This document shows positions 41,959-50,981 of a stretch of 64,000 nucleotides of DNA, piece after piece. Source of the DNA: JABIDZ01 sp964619405 (GTDB lineage: Archaea; Iainarchaeota; Iainarchaeia; Iainarchaeales; JAAZKV01); NCBI GenBank assembly GCA_964619405.1, contig CAZUCF010000001.1, positions 1 through 64,000 on the forward strand, read 5' to 3'. The notes under the pieces are model-generated. The model was not told the DNA's origin, searched no databases, and worked only from the letters and a program-made list of their open reading frames with translations. A program made the translations under genes and the position numbers. How positions within the stretch are numbered: position 1 is the first letter of the stretch; every line of letters starts with the position of its first letter.

Positions 41959-42759
41959 TTAGATTTTACCTTCTTTTGATTTTTCTCTCAAACGAGTAGC
42001 ATTTATTTTAATAACTTTTTTTGGTTTCATTTGAGCACTAAGAACTTCTGATTGCTTAATCAAATTAGCTCTTAACATAAAAGAATAAGATTTTAATTGT
42101 TCAATGAAAGGAACAAGAAAAATTAAAACAAAAAAGAAAGAAATAATTGTACCTGGCAACAAAAAAAATTCAAACAAAAATTCAATTAATATTATTAAAA
42201 AAATAAAAACTGTACCAATAAAAATAATCGTTAAACCAATAACAAAATTGTTTCTCCAAAAAGAAATGCTTTCAAAAATAGATGAAATAATTGAAGCTTC
42301 ATCTAAAACAATGCTTTGTGGAACATACATTAACAAAGAAGAAAGTATTAAAGCTATTAAAGCCATTAAAAGTACCATATTGAAATATAAGCCAAGCAAC
42401 AATAAAATATAAATAATAAGTGAAAGAAAAAAATAAAACACAAATATTTGAACTGAAGCTTTTTTCAAAAGAATATTCCAATAAATATCAAAACTAACTT
42501 TTTGAACATCTCTCTTGGTTGAATAAACTGTTAGAGAAACAAAAAAAGACAAAAAATATAAAAATATTAGACCTAATAATAAACTAAAAATAGTTAAAAT
42601 TGATTCATTATAAATTAAATGAACTGTTCCCGAAACAAAAAAAAACTGTTTAAAAAAAAGAAATAATATAATAAAAATAAACAAGACACCGTAACTAAAC
42701 ATTACTTTTAGATTATTACGATATTCTTCAATAGATTTACTTAAAATCAATCTAATCAT
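41959..42759 (-). CDS. Multi-pass membrane protein, unknown
   Basis: A 266-residue protein starting at ATG 42759 (MIRLILSKSIEEY); the frame extends two codons to a GTG. About six hydrophobic helices are visible (YGVLFIFIILFLFF, FSLLLGLIFLYFLSFFVSL, IFVFYFFLSLIIYILLLLG, VLLMALIALILSSLLMY, FVIGLTIIFIGTVFIFLII, ISFFFVLIFLVPFIE). The C-terminal tail is basic (PKKVIKINATRLREKSKEGK). It resembles archaeal membrane proteins with no assigned function. It is cotranscribed with nothing obvious: the gene upstream on the same strand is the methylthiotransferase, 34 bases away. Confidence 0.65.
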   Translation of the reverse strand: MIRLILSKSIEEYRNNLKVMFSYGVLFIFIILFLFFKQFFFVSGTVHLIYNESILTIFSLLLGLIFLYFLSFFVSLTVYSTKRDVQKVSFDIYWNILLKKASVQIFVFYFFLSLIIYILLLLGLYFNMVLLMALIALILSSLLMYVPQSIVLDEASIISSIFESISFWRNNFVIGLTIIFIGTVFIFLIILIEFLFEFFLLPGTIISFFFVLIFLVPFIEQLKSYSFMLRANLIKQSEVLSAQMKPKKVIKINATRLREKSKEGKI

Positions 42760-42793
42760 ACACACATTTAAATAAAAAAGGTTTAAAAAAAGG

Positions 42794-44041
42794 TTATCTT
42801 TGGTTTTTCAAAATTTTCCCTTTAAAAAAATTGGGAAAAGAATCTGTTATTAAAACTCTTGCGAACTTACCAAAATCTTTTTTAACTAAAACTGGAGAAT
42901 AATTATCAGTTCTTGCAACAAAACCATTTCTTTTAGCAATATCAGAAACTAATACATCAAATTCTTTACCAACAAGTTTTTTATTTTCTTCAGCAAAAAT
43001 TTTTTGAACTGTTTCAGTTAGAATTTTGCTCCTAAATTTTTTTTCTTCTTCTGATAATTGTAAAGGCATTTTAAAAGCAATTGTTCCAAATCTTTTCCCA
43101 AACCTTGAAATGTTCACAGTATTAGGTTTTATTTTTTTAATTAAATTTAATGTTTCATCAAAATCTTTTTTGTTTTCACCAGGAAAACCAACAATAATAT
43201 CAGTTGAAATTCGCATATTGTGTATTTTTCTTGAATATTTTACAGCATCAACAAAATCTTTTACTAAATATTGCCTATTCATTTTCTTTAAAATTTTATT
43301 AGAACCACTTTGAACAGGCAAATGCAAAAACTTGTATAACCTTTTATCATTAAATAATGGAATAAGATCTTTTCTTATTTTTTTAAAATGCCTTGGATTC
43401 ATCATCCCCAACCTAATTCTAAAATCGCCTTTGTTTTTCAATAATTCTTTTAACAAATCTGGCAAAGTAACACCAATATCAAAACCATAACAACCCAAAT
43501 CTTGTGAAGTAATCCAAATTTCTTTTGATGATTTCAACGCTTTTTTGAAAGAAGAATTTATTTCTTTAATAGAATATGATTTTAACGCGCCCCTCGCAAT
43601 TCTAGTAGCACAATAAGCACAATTACCAACACAACCAATACTAATAGGAATAATTGATATTAACTTGTGCGATTTTTCAGGAATAATTTTTGGAGAAAAA
43701 GATTCTTGCTTCAAGTTTAATGCTTTTGAAATAGATTCTAACTTAGTATCAAGGACAATTAGTTCTTTAGAAATTTTTTTTATTTGAGAATTATTTGTTT
43801 TTGCCAAGCAACCACAAACAATAATTTTTGAAGCACTTTTTTTATTTTCCAAGAAAAAATTTATTCTTGAAAACATTCTTTGCTCAGTAACCATTTTAAC
43901 AGAACAAGTGTTAATAATAATAAAATCCGCATTTTTAATATTTTTTGTTTCAACAAAATTATTTTTTTTTAAAAAACCAGCTATTTGCTCGGTTTCACTC
44001 ATATTCAAAGAACAGCCATACCCCTCAATAAAATATTTCAT
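42794..44041 (-). CDS. MiaB-like tRNA methylthiotransferase (t6A-modifying type)
   Basis: A 415-residue radical-SAM enzyme that adds a methylthio group to N6-threonylcarbamoyl-adenosine 37 of tRNA (archaeal/eukaryotic CDKAL1-like branch). The N-terminal UPF0004 domain has YGCSLNMSETEQI, NTCSVK and CGCLAK, holding the first iron-sulfur cluster. The radical-SAM cluster motif is CVGNCAYC (about residue 143). Other blocks: STDIIVGFPGENKKDFDETL, LPVQSGSNKILKKMNRQY, and a C-terminal TRAM-like domain (LVGKEFDVLVSD...TDNYSPVLV). The length is normal. Confidence 0.92.
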   Translation of the reverse strand: MKYFIEGYGCSLNMSETEQIAGFLKKNNFVETKNIKNADFIIINTCSVKMVTEQRMFSRINFFLENKKSASKIIVCGCLAKTNNSQIKKISKELIVLDTKLESISKALNLKQESFSPKIIPEKSHKLISIIPISIGCVGNCAYCATRIARGALKSYSIKEINSSFKKALKSSKEIWITSQDLGCYGFDIGVTLPDLLKELLKNKGDFRIRLGMMNPRHFKKIRKDLIPLFNDKRLYKFLHLPVQSGSNKILKKMNRQYLVKDFVDAVKYSRKIHNMRISTDIIVGFPGENKKDFDETLNLIKKIKPNTVNISRFGKRFGTIAFKMPLQLSEEEKKFRSKILTETVQKIFAEENKKLVGKEFDVLVSDIAKRNGFVARTDNYSPVLVKKDFGKFARVLITDSFPNFFKGKILKNQR

Positions 44042-44092
44042 ATAAAATTGGACTATAAAAAATAAATATAAATTAACGCTTTTAACAAAAAA

Positions 44093-44752
44093 TTACTTTG
44101 ATTTTTTGTCCAAAACATTTTTTACAAAAAAAGGAATCCAACCAGCAATAGCACCAAAAATAAAAGTTAGGAAAATGTTTTTTCTTAACATTGACCAATA
44201 ATCAATTGAAATTAATTGTTTTACTGTATTACCACCTGTTGTTTGAAATTGCGCTATGTACTCTTCATTCAATTTTTGAGCGGTTTCATTACAACTTTGA
44301 GAACTATTATCAAAACAAAAATATAACCCGTATTGAACGCCTTGCCTTGGTTGTGAAACAGCATCAGCATAATACCAAGAAATAGTTAAATAATTTCCTA
44401 AAAGCAAAAACACAATTAATATTATTGGAAAAAAAATACTAAAAGCTTCTTTTGTTTCAAAATAATTGTTCCACCATTTTATTGCAAAAAAAGCAAAAAA
44501 GAAACCTGCTATTGGGGCAAACCAATAGAACAAAGAAACCCAATTATTAAAAGGAATAAACAAACCTATTATTGGGACACCAACTAAACTACTTAAAGTG
44601 TTACTAGAAATACAAGTTGAACTAACTTGACTCGGAGCAACAAAAATACTCAAACAAGCCCCACCAAGAAACCACATTAAAAAATAAGCTATAAAAAACC
44701 AAATAATAGTCATTAACAAAAATTGTTTATTATCTAATTTCTTCATCATCAC
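44093..44752 (-). CDS. Membrane protein of four helices, unknown
   Basis: A 219-residue protein. Hydrophobic helices occur at about residues 11-33 (FLLMTIIWFFIAYFLMW), 63-90, 100-125 and 188-210. A Cys-containing loop lies between helices (FCFDNSSQSCNETAQKLNEE). The loop after the third helix should be extracytoplasmic, so its Cys pair may be bridged. Two Met codons begin the frame. No recognisable family. It is divergent from rfcS with a 116-base spacer. Confidence 0.6.
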   Translation of the reverse strand: MMMKKLDNKQFLLMTIIWFFIAYFLMWFLGGACLSIFVAPSQVSSTCISSNTLSSLVGVPIIGLFIPFNNWVSLFYWFAPIAGFFFAFFAIKWWNNYFETKEAFSIFFPIILIVFLLLGNYLTISWYYADAVSQPRQGVQYGLYFCFDNSSQSCNETAQKLNEEYIAQFQTTGGNTVKQLISIDYWSMLRKNIFLTFIFGAIAGWIPFFVKNVLDKKSK

Positions 44753-44868
44753 ACCTTTAAAAAAAATAAGGATAAAAGGCTTTTAAGCATTGCTAATAAA
44801 ACCAAATTGAACCTAATTTAACTTACTTAACAAATCCTATTTTAACCTTTACTCGCAAAAAAATATTT

Positions 44869-45831
44869 ATGGATGACAATAATTTACCATGGGTTGAAAA
44901 ATACCGTCCAAAAAAAATAAAAGATATTGTGGGACATGATGATTTAACTAAAAGATTCGCTAGCTATATTATAAAAAAAAGTATTCCTAACCTACTATTT
45001 TCTGGTCCAGCAGGAACAGGAAAAACTTCTTCAAGCATTGCTCTAGCAAAAGAATTATTCAATGATAGTTTTGAACAAAATTTTTTAGAATTAAATGCGA
45101 GTGACGACAGAGGAATTGATGTTGTTAGAAACACTATAAAAGATTTTGCTAGAACACTTGCTTTTGACTCGGGATTCAAAATAATTTTTTTAGATGAGTG
45201 TGATGCTCTGACAAGTGATGCCCAACAAGCATTAAGAAGAACAATGGAAAAATATACTAAAACGTGTAGATTTATTTTGTCATGTAATTATTCTTCAAAA
45301 ATAATTGAACCATTACAAAGCAGGTGTGTTGTTTACAGATTTAAACCATTAAATGGAGAAGAAATCAAAAAACAAATAAAAAATATTTCTAATATTGAAA
45401 AACTAAAGATAAGTGATGAAGCTTTAGAAGCAATAAATTATGTTGCCCAAGGCGATTTGAGAAAAGCTATTAATGTTCTACAAGCAAGCTCAAGCATAAA
45501 AGATAGTATTGATGAAGAAACAGTTTATAGTGTTTCATCGAGAGCAAGACCAGAACAAATACAAGAAATGATTTTGTTTGCATTAGACGGAAAATTTTTG
45601 GATGCGAGAAAAAAATTGGATCAATTAATGTACGAGCATGGCATGAGTGGTGAAGACATAATAAAACAATTATACAGGGAAACAATGAGTCTTAGTGAAG
45701 ACAAAATTTCAAATAAAACAAAAATTGAATTAGTTAATATTATTGGAGAATATGATTTTAGAATGGTTGAAGGGGCAAATGAAAGAATACAATTAGAAGC
45801 TTTAATTGCACAGTACTTAAAATTTAAGTGA
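44869..45831 (+). CDS. rfcS: Replication factor C small subunit
   Basis: A 320-residue AAA+ subunit that forms the ring of the clamp loader with RFC large subunit. Diagnostic: LPWVEKYRPKKIKDIVGHDD, Walker A GPAGTGKTSSSIALAKEL, Walker B KIIFLDECDALTSDAQQALRRTMEKY, the SRC motif in LQSRCVVYRF and the C-terminal collar (YEHGMSGEDIIKQLYRE). A TATA-like AAAATATTTATGG lies directly at the start, implying a leaderless or very short leader. It is followed four bases later by the unknown gene at 45836. Confidence 0.95.
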   Translation: MDDNNLPWVEKYRPKKIKDIVGHDDLTKRFASYIIKKSIPNLLFSGPAGTGKTSSSIALAKELFNDSFEQNFLELNASDDRGIDVVRNTIKDFARTLAFDSGFKIIFLDECDALTSDAQQALRRTMEKYTKTCRFILSCNYSSKIIEPLQSRCVVYRFKPLNGEEIKKQIKNISNIEKLKISDEALEAINYVAQGDLRKAINVLQASSSIKDSIDEETVYSVSSRARPEQIQEMILFALDGKFLDARKKLDQLMYEHGMSGEDIIKQLYRETMSLSEDKISNKTKIELVNIIGEYDFRMVEGANERIQLEALIAQYLKFK

Positions 45832-45835
45832 TTTA

Positions 45836-46204
45836 ATGAGAATTCAAAATCTTTTTTTGACTCAAACAAAAGCAAAAACAATTGCTCAAAGAACGAGTTC
45901 AAAACAAATTGAAAGAACAATTAAATTAGAAAACAAAGCAAGAAATTTGAATGCAAGATTCAAAAGAAAATCATATTACCGAATAAGAAGAATAGCACAG
46001 GGTCTTGAAAATGCTGAACAAAAAAATTCTTTTATAAAAACTTCAAGGGAAAGTGCCAAACTTATAATGATTGAATGTGAAATTCCAAGAAAACATTGGA
46101 GAATTATTCTTGATAAAGTTGAACTTTGGGCAAAATATAATTTTGCAGGAAATAAAACAAAATTAAAAGAAATTGAGAGAACAATATCTAATAGTATAGG
46201 TTAG
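45836..46204 (+). CDS. Small basic protein, unknown
   Basis: A 122-residue protein, strongly basic with many Arg and Lys residues (FLTQTKAKTIAQRTSSKQIE, KARNLNARFKRKSYYRIRRI) and a helical C-terminus (ILDKVELWAKYNFAGNKTKL). It starts five bases after the rfcS stop and is likely translated from the same mRNA. No family is recognised. The basic character suggests RNA or DNA binding. The region immediately downstream contains a decayed gene and a LAGLIDADG protein, so this gene may belong either to the rfcS operon or to an inserted block. Confidence 0.6.
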   Translation: MRIQNLFLTQTKAKTIAQRTSSKQIERTIKLENKARNLNARFKRKSYYRIRRIAQGLENAEQKNSFIKTSRESAKLIMIECEIPRKHWRIILDKVELWAKYNFAGNKTKLKEIERTISNSIG

Positions 46205-46370
46205 TTTCTGGCCAAGAAAGAATGGGAAGAACTTTCGTAAGTTATTTATCATGGGCTACTGAATCTAATTGGAACAATGTTAGAAAAAATATGAATTAAA
46301 ACCATTGACTCAATCTTGTTTGATTTTTGAAATGATTTATTAGAAAAGATTTTTCATAGATGCAACATAA

Positions 46371-46562
46371 ATAGTTGATGAAATTCAACTTCCAAAAAAG
46401 GAAGAAAATATTTCAGTAATAAAAGAGCCAAAATAGCGCCCAAAGTTCTTGGACGAAAAGAATTTGTGGATTCTTAAAAATTTTATTAGTAGTCTACAAT
46501 GGGACCACCGGCATGATACTTCCAAAGTGATTATAAAGCTTCGAAAAACAGTTTTATTATGA
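46371..46562 (+). pseudogene. Decayed gene fragment upstream of the LAGLIDADG protein
   Basis: In the 354-base stretch 46205-46558 without an intact gene, the frame starting at 46371 reads like protein (IVDEIQLPKKEENISVIKEP, then a TAG at 46434, then RPKFLDEKNLWILKNF, LQWDHRHDTSKVIIKLRK) and ends in a TGA that overlaps the ATG of the next gene (ATGA). A second coding-like bit, MGRTFVSYLSWATESNW, lies in another frame at about 46222-46297. The stops and frame change indicate a degenerate gene that was once translationally coupled to the LAGLIDADG gene. I cannot identify the ancestor. Confidence 0.45.
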
Positions 46563-47728
46563 GTAAATATACTGAAATTCATTTAATTAATTTTCCAAAA
46601 AACACTACTATTATGCTTGAAAATAAATTCCGACAACAATTTATCAAAAACTTTATTGATTCTTGCAACACATGGAAAAAAGCTGTCGAATATTTGAATA
46701 ACAAGAGTGGCTTTTATAATGTAAAAACGAAAATTGGTGTTGGTTCATTATCACACTGGTTTTATGGAATTGAAAAAACAAGTAAAAAAACCAGAAGAAT
46801 GTCTTTATGGGCAATCATTGAAATAGCTAAAAAAAACAACATAAACTTGAAAAAAATAGAACAAAATGTATTAGATATTTGTTCAATCGGAAGAGGAACT
46901 TCTGTGAAAGCAAAATTTCCACTTTATTTAACCCCTGAGCTTGTATCAATTGCCTTTCATCTTTTCGGAGACGGCTATCTTGCGAAAAAAGGACAACAAT
47001 CACATTACCGACAAGTAAATCAAGAAGGACTAAATAATTTCAAACAAAAATTGCTTAACTGTTTTGGCAAATTTAATATTGTTATTTCTGAAAAATCAAA
47101 AATTGCTATCCCAAAAGTTCTTAGCGAATTTCTAAAAGAATATTTAAATCTTGGAAGTTGTTATTGGAACAAGTCAAGAATAAATAAAACCATTAAGAAA
47201 TTGCCCAAAGAATTCCTGCTTGCTGGTCTAAATGCATTCATTGTTGATGAAGGACACATAGGTGAAAGTATTGAAATTTACTCAGGAAACAAATTACTTT
47301 TGCAAGATATTAAAGAAATTGCTGAAAAGTTAGGGTATAATACTTCAAAAATTGATATAAAAATTTACAAAAAAAGCAAGACTTATAGAACAAGAATTTC
47401 TACGAAAAATGCTCAACTTTTACTTCAAGATATTCAATTGTTATCAAAGAAATTTCCTACTTGTGGACTTGCTCACAAAGAACACTTACTCGAGGAGATT
47501 GTAAGACGACAAACTCGAGATTGGAAAACACGACCCACTGGAGAAACCAAAGAAAGGATAATAACTTTACTTACCAAGGGCAATATAAATTCTAAGGAAC
47601 TGCGACTCAAACTAAATATCAGCGGAAGCACACTTAGAGAACATCTTATCACATTGGAAGCTCAAAACAAAGTTAAGCGAATTCGACAACCAAATAGTTG
47701 TTGTCTTCTTTGGTCAAAAATCAAATAA
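46559..47728 (+). CDS. LAGLIDADG endonuclease-like protein with C-terminal HTH
   Basis: A 389-residue free-standing protein. The N-terminal ~115 residues contain a helical DNA-binding-like segment (KKAVEYLNNKSGFYNVKTKI, SLSHWFYGIEKTSKKTRRM). Two LAGLIDADG-like blocks follow: LVSIAFHLFGDGYLAKKG at about 125-142, and FLLAGLNAFIVDEGHIG at about 221-237, both with the acidic residue present. The last 60 residues form a winged helix (IITLLTKGNINSKELRLKLN, STLREHLITLE). It is probably a homing endonuclease or a maturase-derived regulator. Its DNA looks less AT-rich than its neighbours, and it is adjacent to a pseudogene, consistent with transfer. Its 3' end overlaps the convergent nreA by 15 bases. 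Confidence 0.78.
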   Translation: MSKYTEIHLINFPKNTTIMLENKFRQQFIKNFIDSCNTWKKAVEYLNNKSGFYNVKTKIGVGSLSHWFYGIEKTSKKTRRMSLWAIIEIAKKNNINLKKIEQNVLDICSIGRGTSVKAKFPLYLTPELVSIAFHLFGDGYLAKKGQQSHYRQVNQEGLNNFKQKLLNCFGKFNIVISEKSKIAIPKVLSEFLKEYLNLGSCYWNKSRINKTIKKLPKEFLLAGLNAFIVDEGHIGESIEIYSGNKLLLQDIKEIAEKLGYNTSKIDIKIYKKSKTYRTRISTKNAQLLLQDIQLLSKKFPTCGLAHKEHLLEEIVRRQTRDWKTRPTGETKERIITLLTKGNINSKELRLKLNISGSTLREHLITLEAQNKVKRIRQPNSCCLLWSKIK

Positions 47729-48955
47729 AGTTTTTTGTTTGTTATAATAATCCAAAACAACACTTTTTTTCTTCCACTTGTTAATTGGAATTCTGAATTG
47801 CTTTCCAATATACTTTAAAGCTAAATCAATTGTAGAAAATATTTTTGGTTGTTTTTGTAGGGCTGCTTTTGTCGTTTCGCCACACACCCATGAACCAAGT
47901 GGCAATTTATACCCTTCTCCAATTTCTCTAAAAACAATCACCATTGCTTGTTGCTTTTTTGAAAGTAAATATTCTAAAACAGATAATCGCACAGTATAAT
48001 ATGCACCAGTAACTTCATTAGCATAATTTTTTCGTCCATCAAAGAATTCATAATCATGAAATATTTTAACTTCTTCAAATTTTGAACCAATATTCCAAAT
48101 ACTTCCAGGAACCCATGTCTCCAATTGTTCAAATGCCCATGCCTTTGGCAATAAAAGAACAATAAAGTGATTATCAAGATAATTTTCTTCAAAAACCTGT
48201 ATTGAATCAATCAATGAAAATTCTTTTATTTTTTCTAAAATATTTTTACCAATATTATCAGTCGTTGCTACTAATGCCCATCTCGTAGGAACAATCTTCC
48301 TATCTTTTTTAACACCCAGCGCTCCAGACGAAAGAATTTTTGCAAGAAAAGAAACAGAAAAACCGTCTTTGAATAAATCAATCAAAGCAGTATTTGATTT
48401 TGCATCAACATCAGAAAAAAAGTAATCAACTTTTTTAGGAATTTTTGTATTCTCATTAAAAGACAATTTATCTAATTCAGCAGATGGCCCCATTGGTGCT
48501 GCAAAAGAATCAAATTTTGTTTCATTCTTAGGAGTTTTTTTTAATGAAACATTTAAATCAATTAATGATTCTGACATAGCAAGTTCTTGAAAATCTAATA
48601 ATTCATAATTAGGGTTTGAGGCAAGAGACACAGGCATTGTTTTGTATGAACGAAGTAATGATTCTCTAAAAGAAATTATTTTTTCTTGTGACAAACCAAA
48701 CCATTCTTCAGGTTTATCAGAAATTGAAGAAACCTCTTCAGGCAAAGCGGATAAGGGCGCAACAGCTACTTTGGGATAATTTTGCCATGAAACAAAAAAC
48801 CCTGGTGGCGTAGCACCAACAAAAGAATTATCTTTTATTTTAGAAATTATTCGGCTTGAAGAAAAATTTTTTTCTAAAATAGGACATTTTTTTAAACCAC
48901 AAAGCAACTTACCCTTACACTTAACACATAACTCGGGAGAAATCATTTTTACCAA
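47714..48955 (-). CDS. nreA: Archaeal DNA repair protein NreA with PCNA-binding tail
   Basis: A 413-residue protein of the archaeal Nre family, linked to repair of DNA damage through PCNA. The N-terminal zinc finger is ELCVKCKGKLLCGLKKCPIL. The block GATPPGFFVSWQNYPKVAVA is strongly diagnostic, followed by KPEEWFGLSQEKIISFRESL, FDSFAAPMGPSAELD and VPTRWALVATTDNIGKNIL. The last residues, QKTLFDF, form a PIP box at the extreme C-terminus, as known for NreA homologues. It lies 41 bases downstream of proS. A second start (ATG at 48946) is possible. Confidence 0.93.
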   Translation of the reverse strand: MVKMISPELCVKCKGKLLCGLKKCPILEKNFSSSRIISKIKDNSFVGATPPGFFVSWQNYPKVAVAPLSALPEEVSSISDKPEEWFGLSQEKIISFRESLLRSYKTMPVSLASNPNYELLDFQELAMSESLIDLNVSLKKTPKNETKFDSFAAPMGPSAELDKLSFNENTKIPKKVDYFFSDVDAKSNTALIDLFKDGFSVSFLAKILSSGALGVKKDRKIVPTRWALVATTDNIGKNILEKIKEFSLIDSIQVFEENYLDNHFIVLLLPKAWAFEQLETWVPGSIWNIGSKFEEVKIFHDYEFFDGRKNYANEVTGAYYTVRLSVLEYLLSKKQQAMVIVFREIGEGYKLPLGSWVCGETTKAALQKQPKIFSTIDLALKYIGKQFRIPINKWKKKSVVLDYYNKQKTLFDF

Positions 48956-48996
48956 CTAATGAACAGCTCAATAACGAACTGATTAATAATAAAATA

Positions 48997-50445
48997 TTAG
49001 TAAGATGTAGCAATGTAAATTACTTCACTAGCTTTTTTCCCGCAAACAACACAATTACCACTTGGTTTTTCTTTTACATCAATTCTTGTTCCCCTTATTT
49101 CTCCACCAGTTTCTTTTTCAATTATTTCAGCACATTTTTCTCCGTCAAAATCACAAGAACAAAAATTTACTCTGGCAATCCCCTTTCCAACAACCTTTTT
49201 TATTTCACTAATATTTTTGCAATCACTAACTATTTTTTCAAAAGAATTATTAGCCTCTTTCTTCAAATTATTACTTAAATCTAAACCAATTTTTTTAACA
49301 GAATTAATTATATCAGAAATTTTCACAAACTCTTTTTTTGAATTATCTCTTCGGCAAATAGCAACATTTTTTTTAGCAATATCTTTTGGCCCAATTTCTA
49401 TTCTCAGTGGAACACCTTTCATCTCCCAAAAATAAAATTTTTCACCAGGCCTTTTTTCTGAGGAATCTATTTCAACAGAAATATTTTCTTGTTCAAGCAA
49501 AGATTTTATTTTTTCGGCTTCTTTCAAAACAAGGGGTTCTTTTTCAAAAAGAATTGGAATAATTATTACTTGTAATGGTGCAATCTCAAAAGGGAATCTT
49601 AAACCCTTGTTGTCACCGTGAGTAAGAATAACAGACGCAAATATTCTTGAAACGCAAGGCCCGTAACAAGTAAGAAAAGCAAATTCTTTTTCTCCTTGTT
49701 CATTAGTAAAAGTAACATTAAATGGTTTTGAAAAATTTTGTCCTAGCATGTGAGTACTTGGTTGTTGAATTACTTTGCCAGAAGGAGTTATTGCATCAGC
49801 ACCAAAAGTATCAACTGCACCAGGAAACTTGTCCCATTGTGGCCTCTTAAAAACCATTGTTGGGACACCAAAAATGTCAAACACAACATCCTTTGTTGTT
49901 TGCATGTCACCTAAAACGTTTTCGTAAGCATCTTCACTTGTTCTGAAAGCGCAATGCGTTTCTATCCAATGAAATTCTCTACTCCTAAGAAAAGGCCTAG
50001 TCATTTTTGTGTCATAACGAAAAATATTTGCTCTTTGATATGTTTTGAAAGGAAGGTCTTTGTAAGAACGAATCCACATTGAAAACATTGAGTAAAAAGC
50101 TGTTTCGCTTGTTGGACGCAAAGCAAGTTTTTCTTCAAAAACAGTGTTGCCTGCTCTTTCAACCCAAAACACTTCAGGATTAAAACCCTCAACATGATCA
50201 CTTTCAAGATTAAAATTTTTTTCAGGAATTAATGTTGGAAACCAGTACTTCTTGTGCCCCCTTTTTTTCAAATTTTTTTCAAGATAAAAAAACATTTTCT
50301 CCATTGATTCAACGCTCCAAGGTTGAAAAACAAGGCACCCTTTAACACCATACCTTAGATCAGCAAGTTCAGCAGACTTTATTATCTCAGTAAACCACTC
50401 ACTTGAATTTTTGTTCTTGTCAATATTGAAAGTCTCATTAACCAT
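48997..50445 (-). CDS. proS: Prolyl-tRNA synthetase (archaeal/eukaryotic type)
   Basis: A 482-residue class II synthetase that charges tRNA-Pro. Motif blocks: GCLVFQPWSVESMEKMFFYL, LALRPTSETAFYSMFSMWIR, TYQRANIFRYDTKMTRPFLR (motif 2), HWIETHCAFRT, and motif 3-like FASVILTHGDNKGLRFPFEI. The anticodon-binding domain and a C-terminal zinc-like domain with conserved Cys (CSCDFDGEKCAEII, CVVCGKKASEVIYIA) and a terminal Tyr identify the archaeal/eukaryal type. Its length fits. It is upstream of nreA on the same strand. Confidence 0.95.
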   Translation of the reverse strand: MVNETFNIDKNKNSSEWFTEIIKSAELADLRYGVKGCLVFQPWSVESMEKMFFYLEKNLKKRGHKKYWFPTLIPEKNFNLESDHVEGFNPEVFWVERAGNTVFEEKLALRPTSETAFYSMFSMWIRSYKDLPFKTYQRANIFRYDTKMTRPFLRSREFHWIETHCAFRTSEDAYENVLGDMQTTKDVVFDIFGVPTMVFKRPQWDKFPGAVDTFGADAITPSGKVIQQPSTHMLGQNFSKPFNVTFTNEQGEKEFAFLTCYGPCVSRIFASVILTHGDNKGLRFPFEIAPLQVIIIPILFEKEPLVLKEAEKIKSLLEQENISVEIDSSEKRPGEKFYFWEMKGVPLRIEIGPKDIAKKNVAICRRDNSKKEFVKISDIINSVKKIGLDLSNNLKKEANNSFEKIVSDCKNISEIKKVVGKGIARVNFCSCDFDGEKCAEIIEKETGGEIRGTRIDVKEKPSGNCVVCGKKASEVIYIATSY

Positions 50446-50531
50446 AATTAAAATAAAGGTATTAAACTTTTTAATAGTATTTAAATGAATTGAGGAGTAC
50501 CTTTTTATTTGTTTTAGTAAACAAGTTAGCT

Positions 50532-50981
50532 ATGCCTTTGAAAAGTTTTGTTGATGAAGCAAGAAAAACTAACGCGTTAATGGAAAAAATGAGAAACCAA
50601 GAAAATCATTCAAGCGAAAACATTATTGATATTAGTGATGGCCAAAACATTCCACAAAAACAATTAGAAAAAATACAAGAACAAAACAAAAGCACTTTTT
50701 CTAAACCAATAACACAAAACAAAAATTATAATAATTTTGAAAAAAATTATATTAAGAAAAATGAGAATTATAGTTTTCCAAAAACAAATAATGGTTGCAC
50801 ACAAAAAATAGATGAAAGACACAATAATATAATAGCAAATATTATACAAAAAAGTAATACCTCAACAGGAAACACTACTTGGGAGAATTGTAAACACAAA
50901 AAAGAGTGTAATGGAACAATATATTGCAAAGAATTTATGTCATTGTGTGGAAAAGAAAAATGTAATAGGGCAACAAGATAA
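50532..50981 (+). CDS. Low-complexity protein with Cys-rich C-terminus, unknown
   Basis: A 149-residue protein from ATG 50532 (MPLKSFVDEARKTNALMEKM). The frame extends upstream to a TTG at 50490, but TATTTAAATG at 50478-50487 looks like the TATA box, so the later ATG is preferred. The middle is Asn/Lys/Gln-rich and disordered. The last 25 residues contain six Cys in CKHKKECNGTIYC...CGKEKC, a possible zinc-binding module. No known family. It is divergent from proS. Confidence 0.62.
   Translation: MPLKSFVDEARKTNALMEKMRNQENHSSENIIDISDGQNIPQKQLEKIQEQNKSTFSKPITQNKNYNNFEKNYIKKNENYSFPKTNNGCTQKIDERHNNIIANIIQKSNTSTGNTTWENCKHKKECNGTIYCKEFMSLCGKEKCNRATR

Noticed and set aside
46385..46582. 65-codon frame on the minus strand before the LAGLIDADG gene
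   Set aside because: The plus-strand frame at 46371-46562 has more natural protein character and ends coupled to the next gene; the minus frame is its complement.
46559..47728. Group I or archaeal intron around the LAGLIDADG gene
   Set aside because: No split exon could be recognised on either side: rfcS and nreA are both complete, and no intron-like ends were seen.
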